Numbered from the stretch's first letter, positions 45,196-57,476 are shown. The stretch is DNA of 64,000 bases from Haematobia irritans (GCF_050003625.1 NC_134397.1:200128899-200192898); one strand, 5' to 3'. Translations and numbers: made by a program. Notes: a model not told the origin generated them from the sequence alone.

Positions 45196-46079
45196 CGAAT
45201 CAATTTTCAGAAGTTACACTTACAAAAATCGCCTTGCTCATATATCCATGAAATATGATAATTTCAACATTTTGAGGTTATTATGCATCTAGCAAATACA
45301 ATACCCATTATAAAGAAAAACTTTTTGTGAATATTGACTTTGGTCCATTCACGCATATCAATTTCACGCTGCTGATGTTTTCGTTTTCGCAACAAAAAAC
45401 GACAAGTTTTCTGTCTTTTTTTTGTTTTTTTTTTCATGTGTTTGTTTTTATTTTTCTAATGATAATAAACATGCGATTTTATTAGCATCATTCTTCGAAA
45501 CCCCAAAACATGGGGCCATCGAGTTATAGTCTATTTTCCCAAGACCACACACACACAAACGTCTGATGCCACCTAAATCTCTCAAGCGCATGGTGGTTGA
45601 ATGTCCGTTCATAAATTATGTGGATCCACAAACACTTTGGACGAAGCAAATAGAAGTGCGAGATGCTTTGGGCTATCACTTAGCAGTTTATTAAACGTTC
45701 CGGTAGTAAATTTTCTGTGTGCCACAGGAAGTTTAAAATTGCTATCAAACAAAACAGAGTCGTGGGGATGGGATGGCAGGGGGGAATGGCAAATATATCG
45801 TACAGTGAATGGAATATTGAATTCGAATATAATTTATTATTTCGAAAAGATTAATAGGCATTGAAATAAAGTCCAGTTAATTTATTTTTAATAAAATTGA
45901 ATTAATTTGAATTTTTTATTACCGTAAATATAAGTTTAAATAGGAATCACAAACTGGGTTCGGATCAAACTCTGAAAACTTTACTTAGGTCTTCAAAAAG
46001 AAGTGTCGACTAGAATTTATTTTTTTTATAGATATTCTATTCTTTTTTTTTGTGCAACATTTAATTGTCCAAAATTTAA
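45196..46079. other. single-copy stretch
   Basis: No supported gene. The part at 45540-45860 is less AT-rich and is not seen elsewhere in the window. The 87-codon frame at 45601-45864 has no recognisable motif. It might hold an untranslated exon or regulatory DNA of the receptor gene, but I see no specific signal. Confidence 0.4.
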
Positions 46080-46215
46080 ATTTTAATACGTATGACCCAA
46101 GAGCATATTTTGTCCGAAAGAACTTCATCGGAAGTAAATAGAAATGGATAGATGTTCCTGGGATACGCTTGAGAAGACATGTTTGTGGAACAACATCCAA
46201 GTTTTTTTTTTGTGT
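46080..46215. repeat. M5-type MITE fragment
   Basis: GAACTTCATCGGAAGT, GAGAAGACATGTTTGTGGAA and the terminus TTTTTGTGTTGCTGGGAT correspond to 32205-32466 and to M5 at 57477-57821. Confidence 0.6.
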
Positions 46216-46264
46216 TGCTGGGATATTAATACAAAAATATGCATTAAAAAAAAAAAAAAAAATT

Positions 46265-48008
46265 AAACAAGTATATACGGCCGTAAGTTCGGCCAGGCCG
46301 AATCTTATGTACCCTCCACCATGGATTGCATAGAAACACAATCGAATTACTTGGGTTGTGGTATCTTAAAACTTCTTAACATCGTTTTCTAAATTATGAC
46401 ATAGTCCATACGTGGTAGAGAGCCAGAATTGAAATATGGGGGTCGCTTATATGGGGGCTATATAAAATTATGACCAATTTTTGCTCTGATTGGCGATCGA
46501 TTTATCTGAGGGCTATATATAACTATAGACCGATATGGACCTAGTTAGGCATGGTTGCTAACGGCCATATACTAGCACAATGTACCAAATTTCAACTGAC
46601 TCGGATGAAATTTGCTCCTCCAAGAGGCTCCAAAACCAAATCTTGGGATCGGTTTATATGGGGGCTATATATGATTATGGACTGATATGCACCACTTTTG
46701 GCATGGCTGTTAAATATCATATACTACCATCACGTACCAAATTTCAACCAGATCGGATGAATCTTGGCTCTCCAAAAGGCACCGGAGGTCAAATCTGGGG
46801 ATCGGATTATATGGGGGCTATATATAATTGTGGACTGATATGAACCAATTCCTGTAGGGTTGTTGGATAATATATACTAACATCACATACCAAAGTTCAA
46901 CCGAATCGGGTGAATTTTGCTCTTCCAAGGGCCTCCGGAGGTCAAATCTGGGGATCGGTTTATATGGGGGCTATATATAATTACGGACCGATTTCGGCCA
47001 ATTTTTGCACGGGTGTTTGAGGTCATATATTAACACCACGTACCAAATTTCAACTGAATCAGATGAATTTTGGTCTTCCAAAAGGCTCCGGAGGTCAAAT
47101 CTGGTGATCGGTTTATATGGGGGCTATATATAATTATGGACCGATGTGGAGCAATTTTTGCATGGTTATTAGATATCATATGCTGACACCCTGTACTAAA
47201 TTTCAGCCGGATCGGATGAAATTTACTTCTCTTAGAGGCTCCGCAAGCCAAATCGGGGGATCGGTTTATATGGGGGCTATATATAATTATGAACCGATGT
47301 GGAGCAATTTTTGCATGGTTATTAGATATCATATGCTGACACCCTGTACCAAATTTCAGCCGGATCGGATGAAATTTACTTCTCTTAGAGGCTCCGCAAG
47401 CCAAATCGGGGGATCGGTTTATATGGGGGCTATATATACTTATGGACCGATGTGGAGCAATTTTTGCATGGTTATTAGATATCATATGCTGACACCCTGT
47501 ACTAAATTTCAGCCGGATCGGATGAAATTTACTTCTCTTAGAGGCTCCGCAAGCCAAATCGGGGCATCGGTTTATATGGGAGCTATATATAATTATGGAC
47601 CGATGTGGAGCAATTTTTGCATGGTTATTAGATATCATATGCTGACACCCTGTACCAAATTTCAGCTGGATCGGATCAAATTTGCATCTCTTACAGTCCC
47701 CGCAAGCCAAATTTGGGTGTCCGTTTATATGGGGTCTATACGTAAAAGTTGACCGATATGGCCCATTTGCAATACCGTCCGACCTACATCAAAGACAACT
47801 ACTTGTGCCAAGTTTCAAGTCGATAGCTTGTTTCGTTCGGAAGTTAGCGTGATTTCAACAGACGGACGGACGGACATGCTCAGATCGACTCAGAATTTCA
47901 CCACGACCCAGAATATATATACTTTATGGGGTCTTAGAGTAATATTTCGATGTGTTACAAAGGGAATGACAAAGTTAATATACCCCCATCCTATGGTGGA
48001 GGGTATAA
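46265..48008 (-). mobile_element. H1 element copy 9 with highly uniform 153-bp units
   Basis: AACAAGTATATACGGCCGTA end with an internal deletion, several diverged units, and an array of five strict 153-bp periods at 46958, 47111, 47264, 47417, 47570 and 47723. (GACG)n and the hairpin CCCATCCTATGGTGGAGGG follow. The units from 47111 to 47720 differ by only a few bases, far less than units elsewhere. Frames of 226 (minus) and 211 (plus) codons cross them. Confidence 0.85.
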
Positions 48009-48368
48009 AAATACGAGTAATAACAAACAAGTAAATGCCGAATCTTATGTACCCTCCATTATGGATTGCTCACAAAGTTCTATTAAATAGTGTCGTCGAC
48101 AATCGAATTAACATATTTGTGTTGAGGTAACAGCTGGCGATGGTAAGCAACATTGCAAAAACAGTGAACCCACACTCAAAAAAAGTTTACTTCGATCCAA
48201 AGATTTTGACCATCCTTTAAGGATTTTGGTATTGATTCCGAGCCAAAGATGCGGGTTCTTTAAAATAAAGAATTTTTTTGCGACCTATCTGGCCTTAAAT
48301 CTAGGATCTATAAAATTTATATACAGATCTCATTTATCGAATTTTCACTCTACTTTTTCCGATATATT
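48009..48368. repeat. H1 end fragment and MITE pieces
   Basis: ACAAGTAAATGCCGAATCTT with GTACCCTCCATTATGGATTG (48028-48150) is a truncated H1 end. A CACTCAAAAAAAGTTTAC MITE-like end follows, and then an M2-derived piece (TTGGTATTGATTCCGAGCCA) at about 48225-48246. Confidence 0.6.
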
Positions 48369-49975
48369 AACAAGTAAGTAAAGTCTAAAGTCAGGCGGGG
48401 CCGACTATATTATACCCTTCACCACTATGTAGAGCAAAATTTGTGTTACCATCTTGGGAGTTATTATGAAGGTTTATATTCCCATATTCAAATATTTATA
48501 TCTTAACCGATTTGGAGACAATTTTTTGTACTTCTACAAAATCTCTAGAATTAAAATTTAAATCGCCTAATGTCCTGGGATGAAACACAATTTTAGTAAA
48601 AAATATGGGAATTATATAGCTAGAGCAATTGTAATGCAATTGTACAAAAGATAATTTATGATTTATCGGGCGATACATATGTATTCGCAATATAAGACAA
48701 TTTTTGCTACTTAGCAGTGGCGATTTTACTATTGGTTAGATCTCGCCATCATATGTGGTCAATTGTGGGTTGTGATATATTATTTGGCTAAGTCGGGCGA
48801 TATTTCCACAAGTCGGAGTCTTATTCAAAACTCAACCATTCTGTGGAAAGTCTGACATTAGAGTGTGTAGGATATGACTACGATATGGGGAAATCATCAC
48901 AGAATTTTGTGTAAAATATGGGTATTTTGGCCATATTTGTATTAACCGGAAGAACAAATATATTAAGGATTTATTTAAATCTGAGCCAAATTAGATTACA
49001 CTTGACACACTTAAAAAGCATATTAAATATATTCTTTGTGGAAACTATCAAGTCAATTGGAGGAAAACCCCATTAAAAATCGGATTAAAATCTGAAACAT
49101 TATACCATATTCCCCCAACTCTGGCGTAAATATATATTGGAGCTATATCTAAATCTGAACCGATTTTAACCAAATTTGACATGATTAGGTTAGGTTAAGT
49201 GGCAGCCCGATGTATCAGGCTCACTTAGACTATCCAGTCCATTGTGATACCACATTGGTGAACTTCTCTCTTATCACTGAGTGCTGCCCGATTCCATGTT
49301 AAGCTCAATGACAAGGGACCTCCTTTTTATAGCCGAGTCCGAACGGCGTTCCACATTGCAGTGAAACCACTTAGAGAAGCTTTGAAACCCTCAGAAATGT
49401 CACCAGCATTACTGAGGTGGGATAATCCACCGTTGAAAAACTTTTTTTGTGTTCGGTCGTAGCACGAATCGAACCCACAACCTTGTGTATGCAAGGCGGC
49501 ATGCTAACCATTGCACCACGGAGCCACCGGTGTGCAATGGTTAGCATGCGTAGTAAGAATAATAATTCTGCTATCTCTGCAAAATTTCACCTTAATGGGA
49601 GTATAACTTTGACCTCCGTGATCGTATGGGTATAAATCGGGCGAAAGATATATATGGGAGCTATATATAAAACTGAACCGATTTCAACCAAATTTAGCAC
49701 ACATTATGATACTATTAAACGTACTCCTAGTGCAAAATTTTAAGCAAATCAGGGCGAAACTCTGGCTTTTGAGGTCATATAAGTGCAAATCGGACGAAAT
49801 ATATACATATAGGGGAGCTATATCTAAATCTGAACCAATTTCGCTTATATTTTGCATATTTTACGTGAGCCCCACTACATTTGGCTGTGCTAAATTTTAA
49901 GAAAATACGTTGATAAATACTGCAATTATGATCAGATCGGTGATAAATATATGGTGATAAATATATATGTATATG
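48369..49975 (-). mobile_element. H2-related element copy 2, diverged, with nested SINE
   Basis: Starts ACAAGTAAGTAAAGTCTAAA with the CAGGCGGGGCCGAC end and TATTATACCCTTCACCAC. Decayed central units (TATATTGGAGCTATATCTAA, TATATGGGAGCTATATATAA) run to about 49960, where a hAT-like terminus begins. A SINE is inserted at 49187-49535. The hairpin end is absent. Confidence 0.65.
49187..49535 (-). mobile_element. tRNA-derived SINE copy S4 with a partly inverted head
   Basis: The full body is on minus (GTGGCAGCCCGATGTATCAG ... CTCCTTTTTATAGCCGAGTC) with the tRNA-like head at about 49460-49520. Immediately after the head comes GGAGCCACCGGTGTGCAATG, a second head start in the opposite orientation, so the 5' end looks like a small inverted duplication. 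No clean target duplication is seen. Confidence 0.8.
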
Positions 49976-51270
49976 CAAGGCCGTATTCAGGGGGGGGGGA
50001 TGAGGGGGATCAAACCCCCCCCCGAAATGAATGAATGTTTTTATATAAATAAATATATATTTTTAGCTGCATAGAAAAATCTTATCGAAGATGTTGAAGA
50101 AAAGCTGAAGGTTTTATTTTGAAAAACGCTTACCTATAAAACTTACACAAATCCTAGAATACTAGTTGAAAAGCCCGTCAAACGACGGTCGAAAAAAAAC
50201 AAATTGTTTTTGTTCTCGCACCACAAATTTCATTTTTGGAAAATGTCTTTCTGCTTTTTATGTGTGTTTGTTGTTCTTTTTGTGAACATGACTCGCTTTG
50301 TTTGTAAATGAAATGGCGCAAAACTGCGAAAAGAACCTGCCTAATTCAGCGATGGAAGCACTTGGAAAGTGCAATAAAGAGATATTTCCAAAGTGCATAT
50401 TCTTTTAAAAATTTTGGTCACTTTGCCAGTTACTCAGGGATGGAAAATACAATTTTTAAGAAAGTACAAAAAAGGTATTTTTTGAGCGGAAAGGTACTTT
50501 TTACTAAATTTCAACAAAAAATTTCACTGGAAGATTATTGTCAAGAGACTGAATTTTAAAGAAAATAAAATTTGGACAAAATTTTCTATATAATAAAATT
50601 TTGCAAAAATTTTCTATAGAAATAAAATTTTTACAAAATTTTCAATTGAAATGAAATGTTGACAAAATTATCTATAAAAATAAAATTTTGCAAAAATTCT
50701 ATATAGAAATAAAATTTTGGCAACATTTTCTACCGAAATAAAAATCGATAATATAGAATCGCATTCTTTTTTCAACTAAAACTTTCTTGAAGTTCAATAA
50801 AATCCTGTTTTTGACTATGCCTTTTACAAAATCGAGATTTTCTTCCCACATGAACAAGTCTGCCATATTTGTAAAAGACTATTAGCAAATAAGGTTGATA
50901 AAGACTTTCTCAAAATAGTAAAATATTTTGTCAAAGCTATTGTACCATAAATCTGATATCGACTCAAAAATGTCTACACAAAAGGTACTAAATCCTTCGC
51001 GGGGGTACTACGGTACTGACTGGGGTGAAAAAGTATTGAAAAAAGTACTACAGTACTGCATTTTCCATCCCTGCAGTTACTACGTGCTCATCCGAACGTT
51101 CATTTTCAACAATGAAGAGATTAAAGACGTATCTTAGAAATTCGACTAGCGAGAGTAGACTCAATGGATTGGCATTAATGTCGGTTCATCGCCGAATAAA
51201 TGTGCCGACTGAAGAAGTCATTGATTTATTTGCTGCCCAAAAAGCCCGTCGGCTCAATTTAATATTATAA
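49976..51270 (+). pseudogene. hAT-superfamily element remnant with transposase C-terminus, split by a MITE
   Basis: A left terminus of CAAGGCCGTATTCAGGGGGG is followed by AT-rich DNA. A coding piece at about 50308-50394 (SAMEALGKCNKEIFPKC) changes frame into LLKILVTLPVTT at about 50395-50434. After the MITE at 50435-51073 it continues with CSSERSFSTMKRLKTYLRN and SESRLNGLALMSVHRRINVP to a TAA at 51268. This is the hAT C-terminal dimerisation region, similar to zinc-finger MYM-type-1-like transposases. The N-terminal domains and most of the catalytic region are missing. The right terminus is not seen because an H2 element starts at the very next base. Confidence 0.8.
50435..51073. mobile_element. 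hAT MITE with 8-bp target duplication
   Basis: The ends CAGGGATGGAAAATAC and, read inward from the right, CAGGGATGGAAAATGCAGTA are flanked by CAGTTACT at 50427-50434 and 51074-51081. An 8-bp duplication is the hAT hallmark, and removing the element restores the host transposase frame. The interior holds a decayed stretch of the 29-bp minisatellite (about 50570-50745). Confidence 0.9.
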
Positions 51271-52693
51271 AACAAGTAAGCAAAGTCTAAAGTCGGGCGG
51301 GGCCGACTATATTATACCCTGCACCACTTTGTAGATCTAAATTTTCGATACCATATCACATCCGTCAAATGTGTTGGGGGCTATATATAAACGTTTGTCC
51401 CAAATACATACATTTAAATATCACTCGATCTGGACAGAATTTGATAGACTTCTACAAAACCTATAGACTTAAAAATTAAGTCGGCTAATGCACTAGGGTG
51501 GAACACAATTTTAGTAAAAAATAATACCCTGTTCCACAGTGTGGCGCAGGGTATAAATATGGGAAACATTTAAATCTGAAGCAATTTTAAGGAAACTTCG
51601 CAAAAGTTTATTTATGATTTATCGCTCGATATATATGTTTTAGAAGTTTAGGAAAATTAGAGTAATTTTTAAAACTTTTCGCCTAAGCAGTGGCGATTTA
51701 ACAAGGAAAATGTTGGTATTTTGACCATTTTTGTCGAAATCAGAAAAACATATATTTGGAAGCTATATCTAAATCTGAACCGATTTCAATCAAATTTGGC
51801 ACACATGACTATACCACCAATTGTACTCCTTGTGCAAAATTTCAAGCTAATCGGGATAAAACTCTGGCTTCTGGGTCCATATAAGTCCATATCGGGCGAA
51901 AAATATATATGGAAGCTATATCTAAATCTGAACCGATATCTAAATTTGAATCAATCAAATTTGGCACACATGACTATACTACCAATTGTACTCCTAGTGC
52001 AAAATTTCAACCAAATTCGGCCAAAACACTGGCTTCTGGGGCCATATAAGTCCATATCGGGCGAAAGATATATATGGGAGCTATATCTAAATCTGAGCCG
52101 ATTTCAATCAAATTTTGCACACTTAACTATACGACTAAGTGTTATGTTTGTACAAAATTTCAGCAAATCGGTATAAAACTCTGGCTGCTGGGTCCATATA
52201 AGTCCATATCGGGCGTAAAATATATATGGAGCTATATCTAAATCTGAATCGATTTCAACCAAATTTGGCGCGTATAGCTACAATGCTAAATTTATTCCCT
52301 GTGCAAAATTCCAACCAAATTGGGGCAAAACTCTGGCTGTTAGGACCATATTAGTCCATATCGGGCGAAAGATATATATGGGAGCTATATCTAAATCTGA
52401 ACCGATTTCTTCCAAAATTAATAGGGTTCTATTCTGACCCAAATTAGGAACATGTGCCAAATTTGAAGGCGATTGGACTTAAATTGCGACCTAGACTTTG
52501 ATCAAAAAATTGTGTTCACAGACAGACGGACGGACGGACGGACAGACGGACATGGTTATATCGACTCAGGGACCCACCCTGAGCATTATTGCCAAAGACA
52601 CCATGTGTTTATCTCGTCTCCTTCTGGATGTTACAAACATATGCACTAACTTATAATACCCTTTTCCACAGTGTGGCGCAGGGTATAAATATT
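51271..52693 (-). mobile_element. H2 element copy 3 (H2b subtype, complete)
   Basis: AACAAGTAAGCAAAGTCTAA end, GTCGGGCGGGGCCGAC palindrome and TATTATACCCTGCACCAC. Central units follow, then (GACG)n at 52522-52550, CGACTCAGGGACCCACCCTG and the hairpin TTCCACAGTGTGGCGCAGGG. An extra hairpin end (ATACCCTGTTCCACAGTGTG...) lies inside at 51524-51556, exactly where units join in the H2 arrays. Confidence 0.8.
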
Positions 52694-53365
52694 GTATACA
52701 TACATATGCATAAATAACATTTTCTACACATGAGATTATATGAATATTTTTTTTTAAGTTTTTTATAAAGTTTCTTTTAATTAAAATGTCATTATTTTAA
52801 AGAAATTTGTCCTTAATAGTGTGTAAATTGCGCATCCTAAATTGGGGTTGCGTAATCTTCAATACCACGTAAATATTTTGTTCAGTTCACCAGGAAAACA
52901 AATTTTGGTTCAATTTAAAAAATGTCGGTTATTTTTAGCAAATTTTAACCAAACAGTATTACAAACGCTGACATCACCAAAATAAGTAAATATTTTTCAT
53001 AAAATTCAAGAAAATTTATTAGACATAATATTTTTTTTTTTCATTTGTTAGATAAAATTTTGTAGTTTGAAGGGAAAACATTGGAGTTTAAAATTGCAAG
53101 AATGGCTTTAGTGCCACACGAACTTCACGATGGACTAATTTTTAGTAAAACTTAAAAATTTAAGGAAATAATGAACTAATTTGTGAGAAGTACAAATTTA
53201 GTAAATCTTTATGTTTCATTTGTGTATAATTTTTCCCCGTTTTTAGTTCATTTTACTAAAAAAATTATTAACGTAAATGAAATTTTCTCCAAACATAATA
53301 ATACCATGAACTAAAATAAAGCTAAATTGGATTTAGTGAAATAAAGGTTTCATTTGTTTTGAGTG
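52694..53365. repeat. M3 fragment joined to MITE M4 copy 2
   Basis: 52770-52880 is an inverted M3 piece (CGCATCCTAAATTGGGGTTG). From about 52880 to 53365 an inverted M4 copy shares GGAAAACATTGGAGTTTAAA- and TTTCATTTGTGTATAATTTT-type words with 14763-15279 and ends TTTGTTTTGAGTG followed by TA. Its left terminus is lost in the M3 piece. Confidence 0.65.
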
Positions 53366-53664
53366 TACCGTAAGCCCTCTTCAACTAAGTTGTAACTTAG
53401 TCGATATGGAGTTTTTGTTAATTAAAAAAGGAAGATTGAATTCCTGCAAAAAAACATTTAATTCTTGATCGGCTAATATAGAGATGTCTGTAGTTATGAA
53501 CCGATATGAACCAATTTTCGCATGATAATTACAATGAAAAAAAGCATGCTCGGTTCCAAAGATGTTGGTATTGATTCCGAGCCAAAAGAGTGGAGAATTC
53601 AAGTAAGGATACTTTTAAACGCAATACTTGAAGCAAATTTTAATTTAAATCTTTTTTCAGCTTT
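53366..53664. repeat. H1 unit scrap and M2 fragment
   Basis: 53395-53520 contains words of a decayed H1 unit (TATGAACCGATATGAACCAA). 53530-53660 is an inverted M2 piece (TTGGTATTGATTCCGAGCCA). No gene is visible. Confidence 0.6.
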
Positions 53665-55366
53665 TTATACCCTCCACCATAGGATGGGGGGTATATTAAT
53701 TTTGTCATTACGTTTGTAACACATCGAAATATTGCTCTAAGACCCCATAAGGTATAAGACCCCATAAGGTATAAAAATTCTGAGTCGATCTAAGCATGTC
53801 CGTCCGTCTGTTGAAATCACGCTAACTACCGAACGAAACAAGCTATCGACTTAAAACTTGGCACAAGTAGCTGTTATTGATGTAGGTCGCATGGTTTTGC
53901 AAATGGGCTATATCGGCCCACTTTTACGTATAGCCCCCATATAAACGGACCCTCAGATTTGGCTTGCTTAGCCTCTAAGAGAAGCATATGTCATCCGATC
54001 CGGCTGAAATTTGGTACATGGTGTTGGTATATAGTCTCTAACAACCATGCAAAAATTGGTCCACATCGGTCTATAATTATATATAGCCCCCATATAAACC
54101 GATCCCCAGATTTGGCTTGCGGAGCCTCAAAGAGAAGCAAATTGTATGCGATTCCACTGAAATTTGGTACATGGGTTTAATATATGGTCTCTAATAACCA
54201 CGCAAAAATTGGTCCACATCGGTCCATAATTATATATAGCCCCCATATAAACCGATCCCCAGATTTGGCTTGCGGAGCCTCTAAGAGAAGCAAATTTCAT
54301 CCGATCCGTCTGAAATTTGGTACATGGTGTTAATATATGGTCTCTAACAACTACCCAAAAATTGGTCCACATCCGTCAATAATTATATATAGCCCCCATA
54401 TAAACCGATCCCCCGATTGGCTTGCGGAGCCTCTAAGAGAAGCAAATTTCATCCGACCCGGCTGAAATTTGGTACATGGTGTTAGTATATGGTCCCTAAT
54501 GACCATGCAAGAATTGGTCCACATCGGCTTATAATTATATATTGCCCCCATATAAACCGATTCCCAGATTTGGCTTGCGGAGCCTCTAAGAGAAGCAAAT
54601 TTCATCCGATCCGGCTGAAATTTGGTACATGGTGTAAGTATATGGTCTCCAACAACCAAGAAAAAATTGGTCCACATCGGTCCATAATTATATATAGCAC
54701 CCATATAAACCGATCAACAGATTTGACCTCTGGAGCCTCTTGGAAGACCAAAATTCATCTGATTCAGTTGATATTTGGTCCGTGGTGTTAATATATGGCC
54801 TCAAACATCCATGCAAAAATTGGTCGAAATCGGTCCATAATTATATATAACCACCATATAAACCGATCCCCAGATTTGACCTCCGGAGCCCCTTGGAAGA
54901 GCAAAATTCATCCGATTCGGTTGAAATTTGGTACGTGGTGGTAGTATATGATATTTAACAACCATGCCAAAAGTGGTCCATATCAGTTCATAATCATATA
55001 TAGCCCCCATATAAACCGATCCCGAGATTTGGTTTTGGAGCCTCTTGGTACATTGTGCTAGTATATGGCCATGCCTAACTATGTCCATATCGGTCTCTAG
55101 TTATATATAGCCCTCAGATAAATCGATCCCCAATCGCACAAAAATTGGTCCATATCAAGTGCATAATTGTATGTAGCCCCCATATAAGCTACCCCCATAT
55201 TTCAATTCTGGCTGGATTAACTCACAATTTAGAAAGCGATTTAAAATGCCACAACCCAAGTAATTCGATTGTGGATGACAGTCTTTCGTAGAAGTTTCTA
55301 TGCTATCCATGGTTGAGGGTACATAAGATTCGGCCTGGCCGAACTTACGGCCATATAAACTTGTTT
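53665..55366 (+). mobile_element. H1 element copy 10 (complete, no minisatellite)
   Basis: Hairpin ATACCCTCCACCATAGGATG, a short duplication of AAGACCCCATAAGGTATA, GTCCGTCTG and about eight central units with 153-bp spacing (anchors at 54091, 54244, 54397; one 152-bp step to 54549). The closing end is GGCCTGGCCGAACTTACGGCC then ATATAAACTTG. Confidence 0.85.
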
Positions 55367-57476
55367 CACTATCCCCTTCTCCAACCAGATATCGAAAAAT
55401 CATGTGCTAATTATAAATAAAATCATGTATTAATTTAATCTCCTCCTCCCACGTTCCCTGTAAACTTCAAGTAGATAGGAGAAGGTTAAATTTTGGTCTA
55501 TTGTTTTAAAGGGCCGACACTTTCCTTAATAAAATATCGACACACACCGAAGTGAATAGCACCCTTAACCTTCCCTGAAAATTCCAAGAAAATCTAGAAA
55601 TTTTCCTTGAATTATTTGGCAAGGAGAAGGTTCCCTCCCCGTCCAAATACCCAAACAATAGTACACCATATTGATTTCATATCCTTCCCCCACGGCCTTT
55701 GTAAATTTCAATAAAACTTGAGAATTTTAGTTTTTTCAGTTTTGGAGGAGGTCTCCTCACCTCGACCAAATATCGAAAAGTGATGTAGCGTTTCTGGTGT
55801 AAGCGTCCCAGAAAATGTCCCTCTTCCCGTCCAAATATCACAAAATCAGGTATCCAATATTAACCTCTTCCCACGTCCTCTGTAAATTTCAAGTAGATTG
55901 GAAAAGTTTAATTGTTTCTCTATGTGTACTTAAGGAGAAGCGGATCTCTCCCCACACGCAAAGAAAAAAAAGTTTGGAAAACGTGTACCGAAAACGTTTT
56001 TCTTTTGTTAGAGTTTTTTGAATTGCTTCGAAAAGTATACACTTTTATCACCAAAAAAAAAATCGTTTATTACAAAGTGTTAATTTTTTAATAAAAAAAG
56101 TTTTTTTTTGAACCAACAACACAGTCCATTTCGTTTATATCAAACACTGTTCTTTTCTGACTTTAGGTTTTTAATAAGACACATTTTACAGTTCAAAATT
56201 TAATATACTACAATGTAATGTTGAACATTTTTTCGGAATCTTCCTAACATATCTGGAATATATGTAAAAAAAAAACACAAAAAAAAACTTTGGTCGAAGC
56301 AGGGATCGAACCCACGACCCTTGGCATTCAAGTCAGACGAAGCAACCACTGCTGCATGGTGCCCAACTAAATGTATTTTTCTGTGAAATAAACTTTGTTT
56401 AATCGGCTCGTGGGCGCCGCAAGCTATGCTATATTTATATATATTAATATAACTTATATAGGTAATTATCTATTGATGACAATAACGGCTACATAGCTCA
56501 GTGGATAGTGTGTTGGCTTACAAATTGCGGTTCGATTCTCCGTCCAGGCGAAAGGTAAAAAAATTTTAAAAATTTATAAAATCGTATAATTTCTTCTACA
56601 TTGTTTGTATTACAGAAAAAGGTGTTAAGAACTAAAAAACTTCGTGGAAGTGAGAAAGATGTGTGTGCAATTAGCCAGAAAAAAATTTTTTTTAGTTAGT
56701 CTTTATGAAATTGTTTTTACATCCTGTAAAAGAATAAACGTTTATCACAAAAAGTATATACTTTTCTTCCAAATACACGTCCTTTCAACGAAAAGCAAAT
56801 GGGAAACGAACTTTTTTGTCTAAAATTTCGTTTGGGAGGAAAGAATTATTTTTTTGCGTGTATGCCCTTTTATTTTTCCTCGATCAAATATTAAAAAATC
56901 AGGAACCTGATATACATTTCATAACCTCAACCAGTGCACTGTACTTTAAAAAAGTCGTGCAAAGGGGAGGTTCCCCTCTCCGACCAAATATCGAAAAATA
57001 AAGTAGCCGTTCATTGTCCAGACGCCCCTTCAACCTTCTCTGAAAATTTCATACATATCGGATAATTTTATTCCAAGTTTTAAAAAGTCGGGCAAGTGTC
57101 CGTCCACATATGAACACATCAGGTACCCCATATTATGTTAATTTTATAGTCTCACCGTACTATGTAAATCTCAGGTACTTTAGAGAATTTTCACTGTACT
57201 TAAAAAAAAAGTCGGACAAAAGGGAGGCCCCCTCCGCGACCAAATATCAAAAAATGAAGATGTGGATCTGTGTCTAGATACCAACCCCAGCCTTCAATGA
57301 TAATTTCAAGCAAATCGGTCAACTTTGGTTCCATTTTCAAAAACTGGGACAAAGGGGAGGTGCCGCTCCGCGAACAGGTGTCAAAAAATAAAAGTTTCGA
57401 GTAAATCGGTTCAGCCGTTTCCAAGCTTACCCGGAACATCCAAACAAACATACTTTGAATTCTATATATATAGATA
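55367..57476. repeat. degenerate repeat built on a CTCCxxGACCAAATATC motif, with nested M1 copy B
   Basis: Loosely periodic blocks share CCGACCAAATATCGAAAAAT, CTTCTCTGAAAATTTCA and GGGGAGGTxCCCCTC words. The right end reads AATCGGTTCAGCCGTTTCCA ... AACAAACATACTTTGAATTC and a short TATATATAGATA tail, reminiscent of LINE or SINE 3' ends in insects (weak inference). Open frames here lack motifs. Confidence 0.5.
55955..56860. mobile_element. MITE M1 copy B, inverted relative to copy A
   Basis: A 906-bp element with CACGCAAAGAAAAAAAAG / TTATTTTTTTGCGTG ends. It matches copy A along its whole length in reverse orientation, including both tRNA-like modules (minus about 56291-56367, plus about 56486-56550). 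The plus module has lost about 10 bp before box B. Flanks are CA and TA, so one base of the TA duplication appears mutated. Confidence 0.85.

Noticed and set aside
47030..47752. 226- and 211-codon repeat proteins on opposite strands
   Set aside because: They lie fully inside a 153-bp tandem array of a mobile element, several frames are open at once and starts and stops fall at arbitrary unit positions.
56486..56550. functional tRNA gene on plus
   Set aside because: About 10 bp are missing before box B relative to copy A, so it cannot fold as a normal tRNA.
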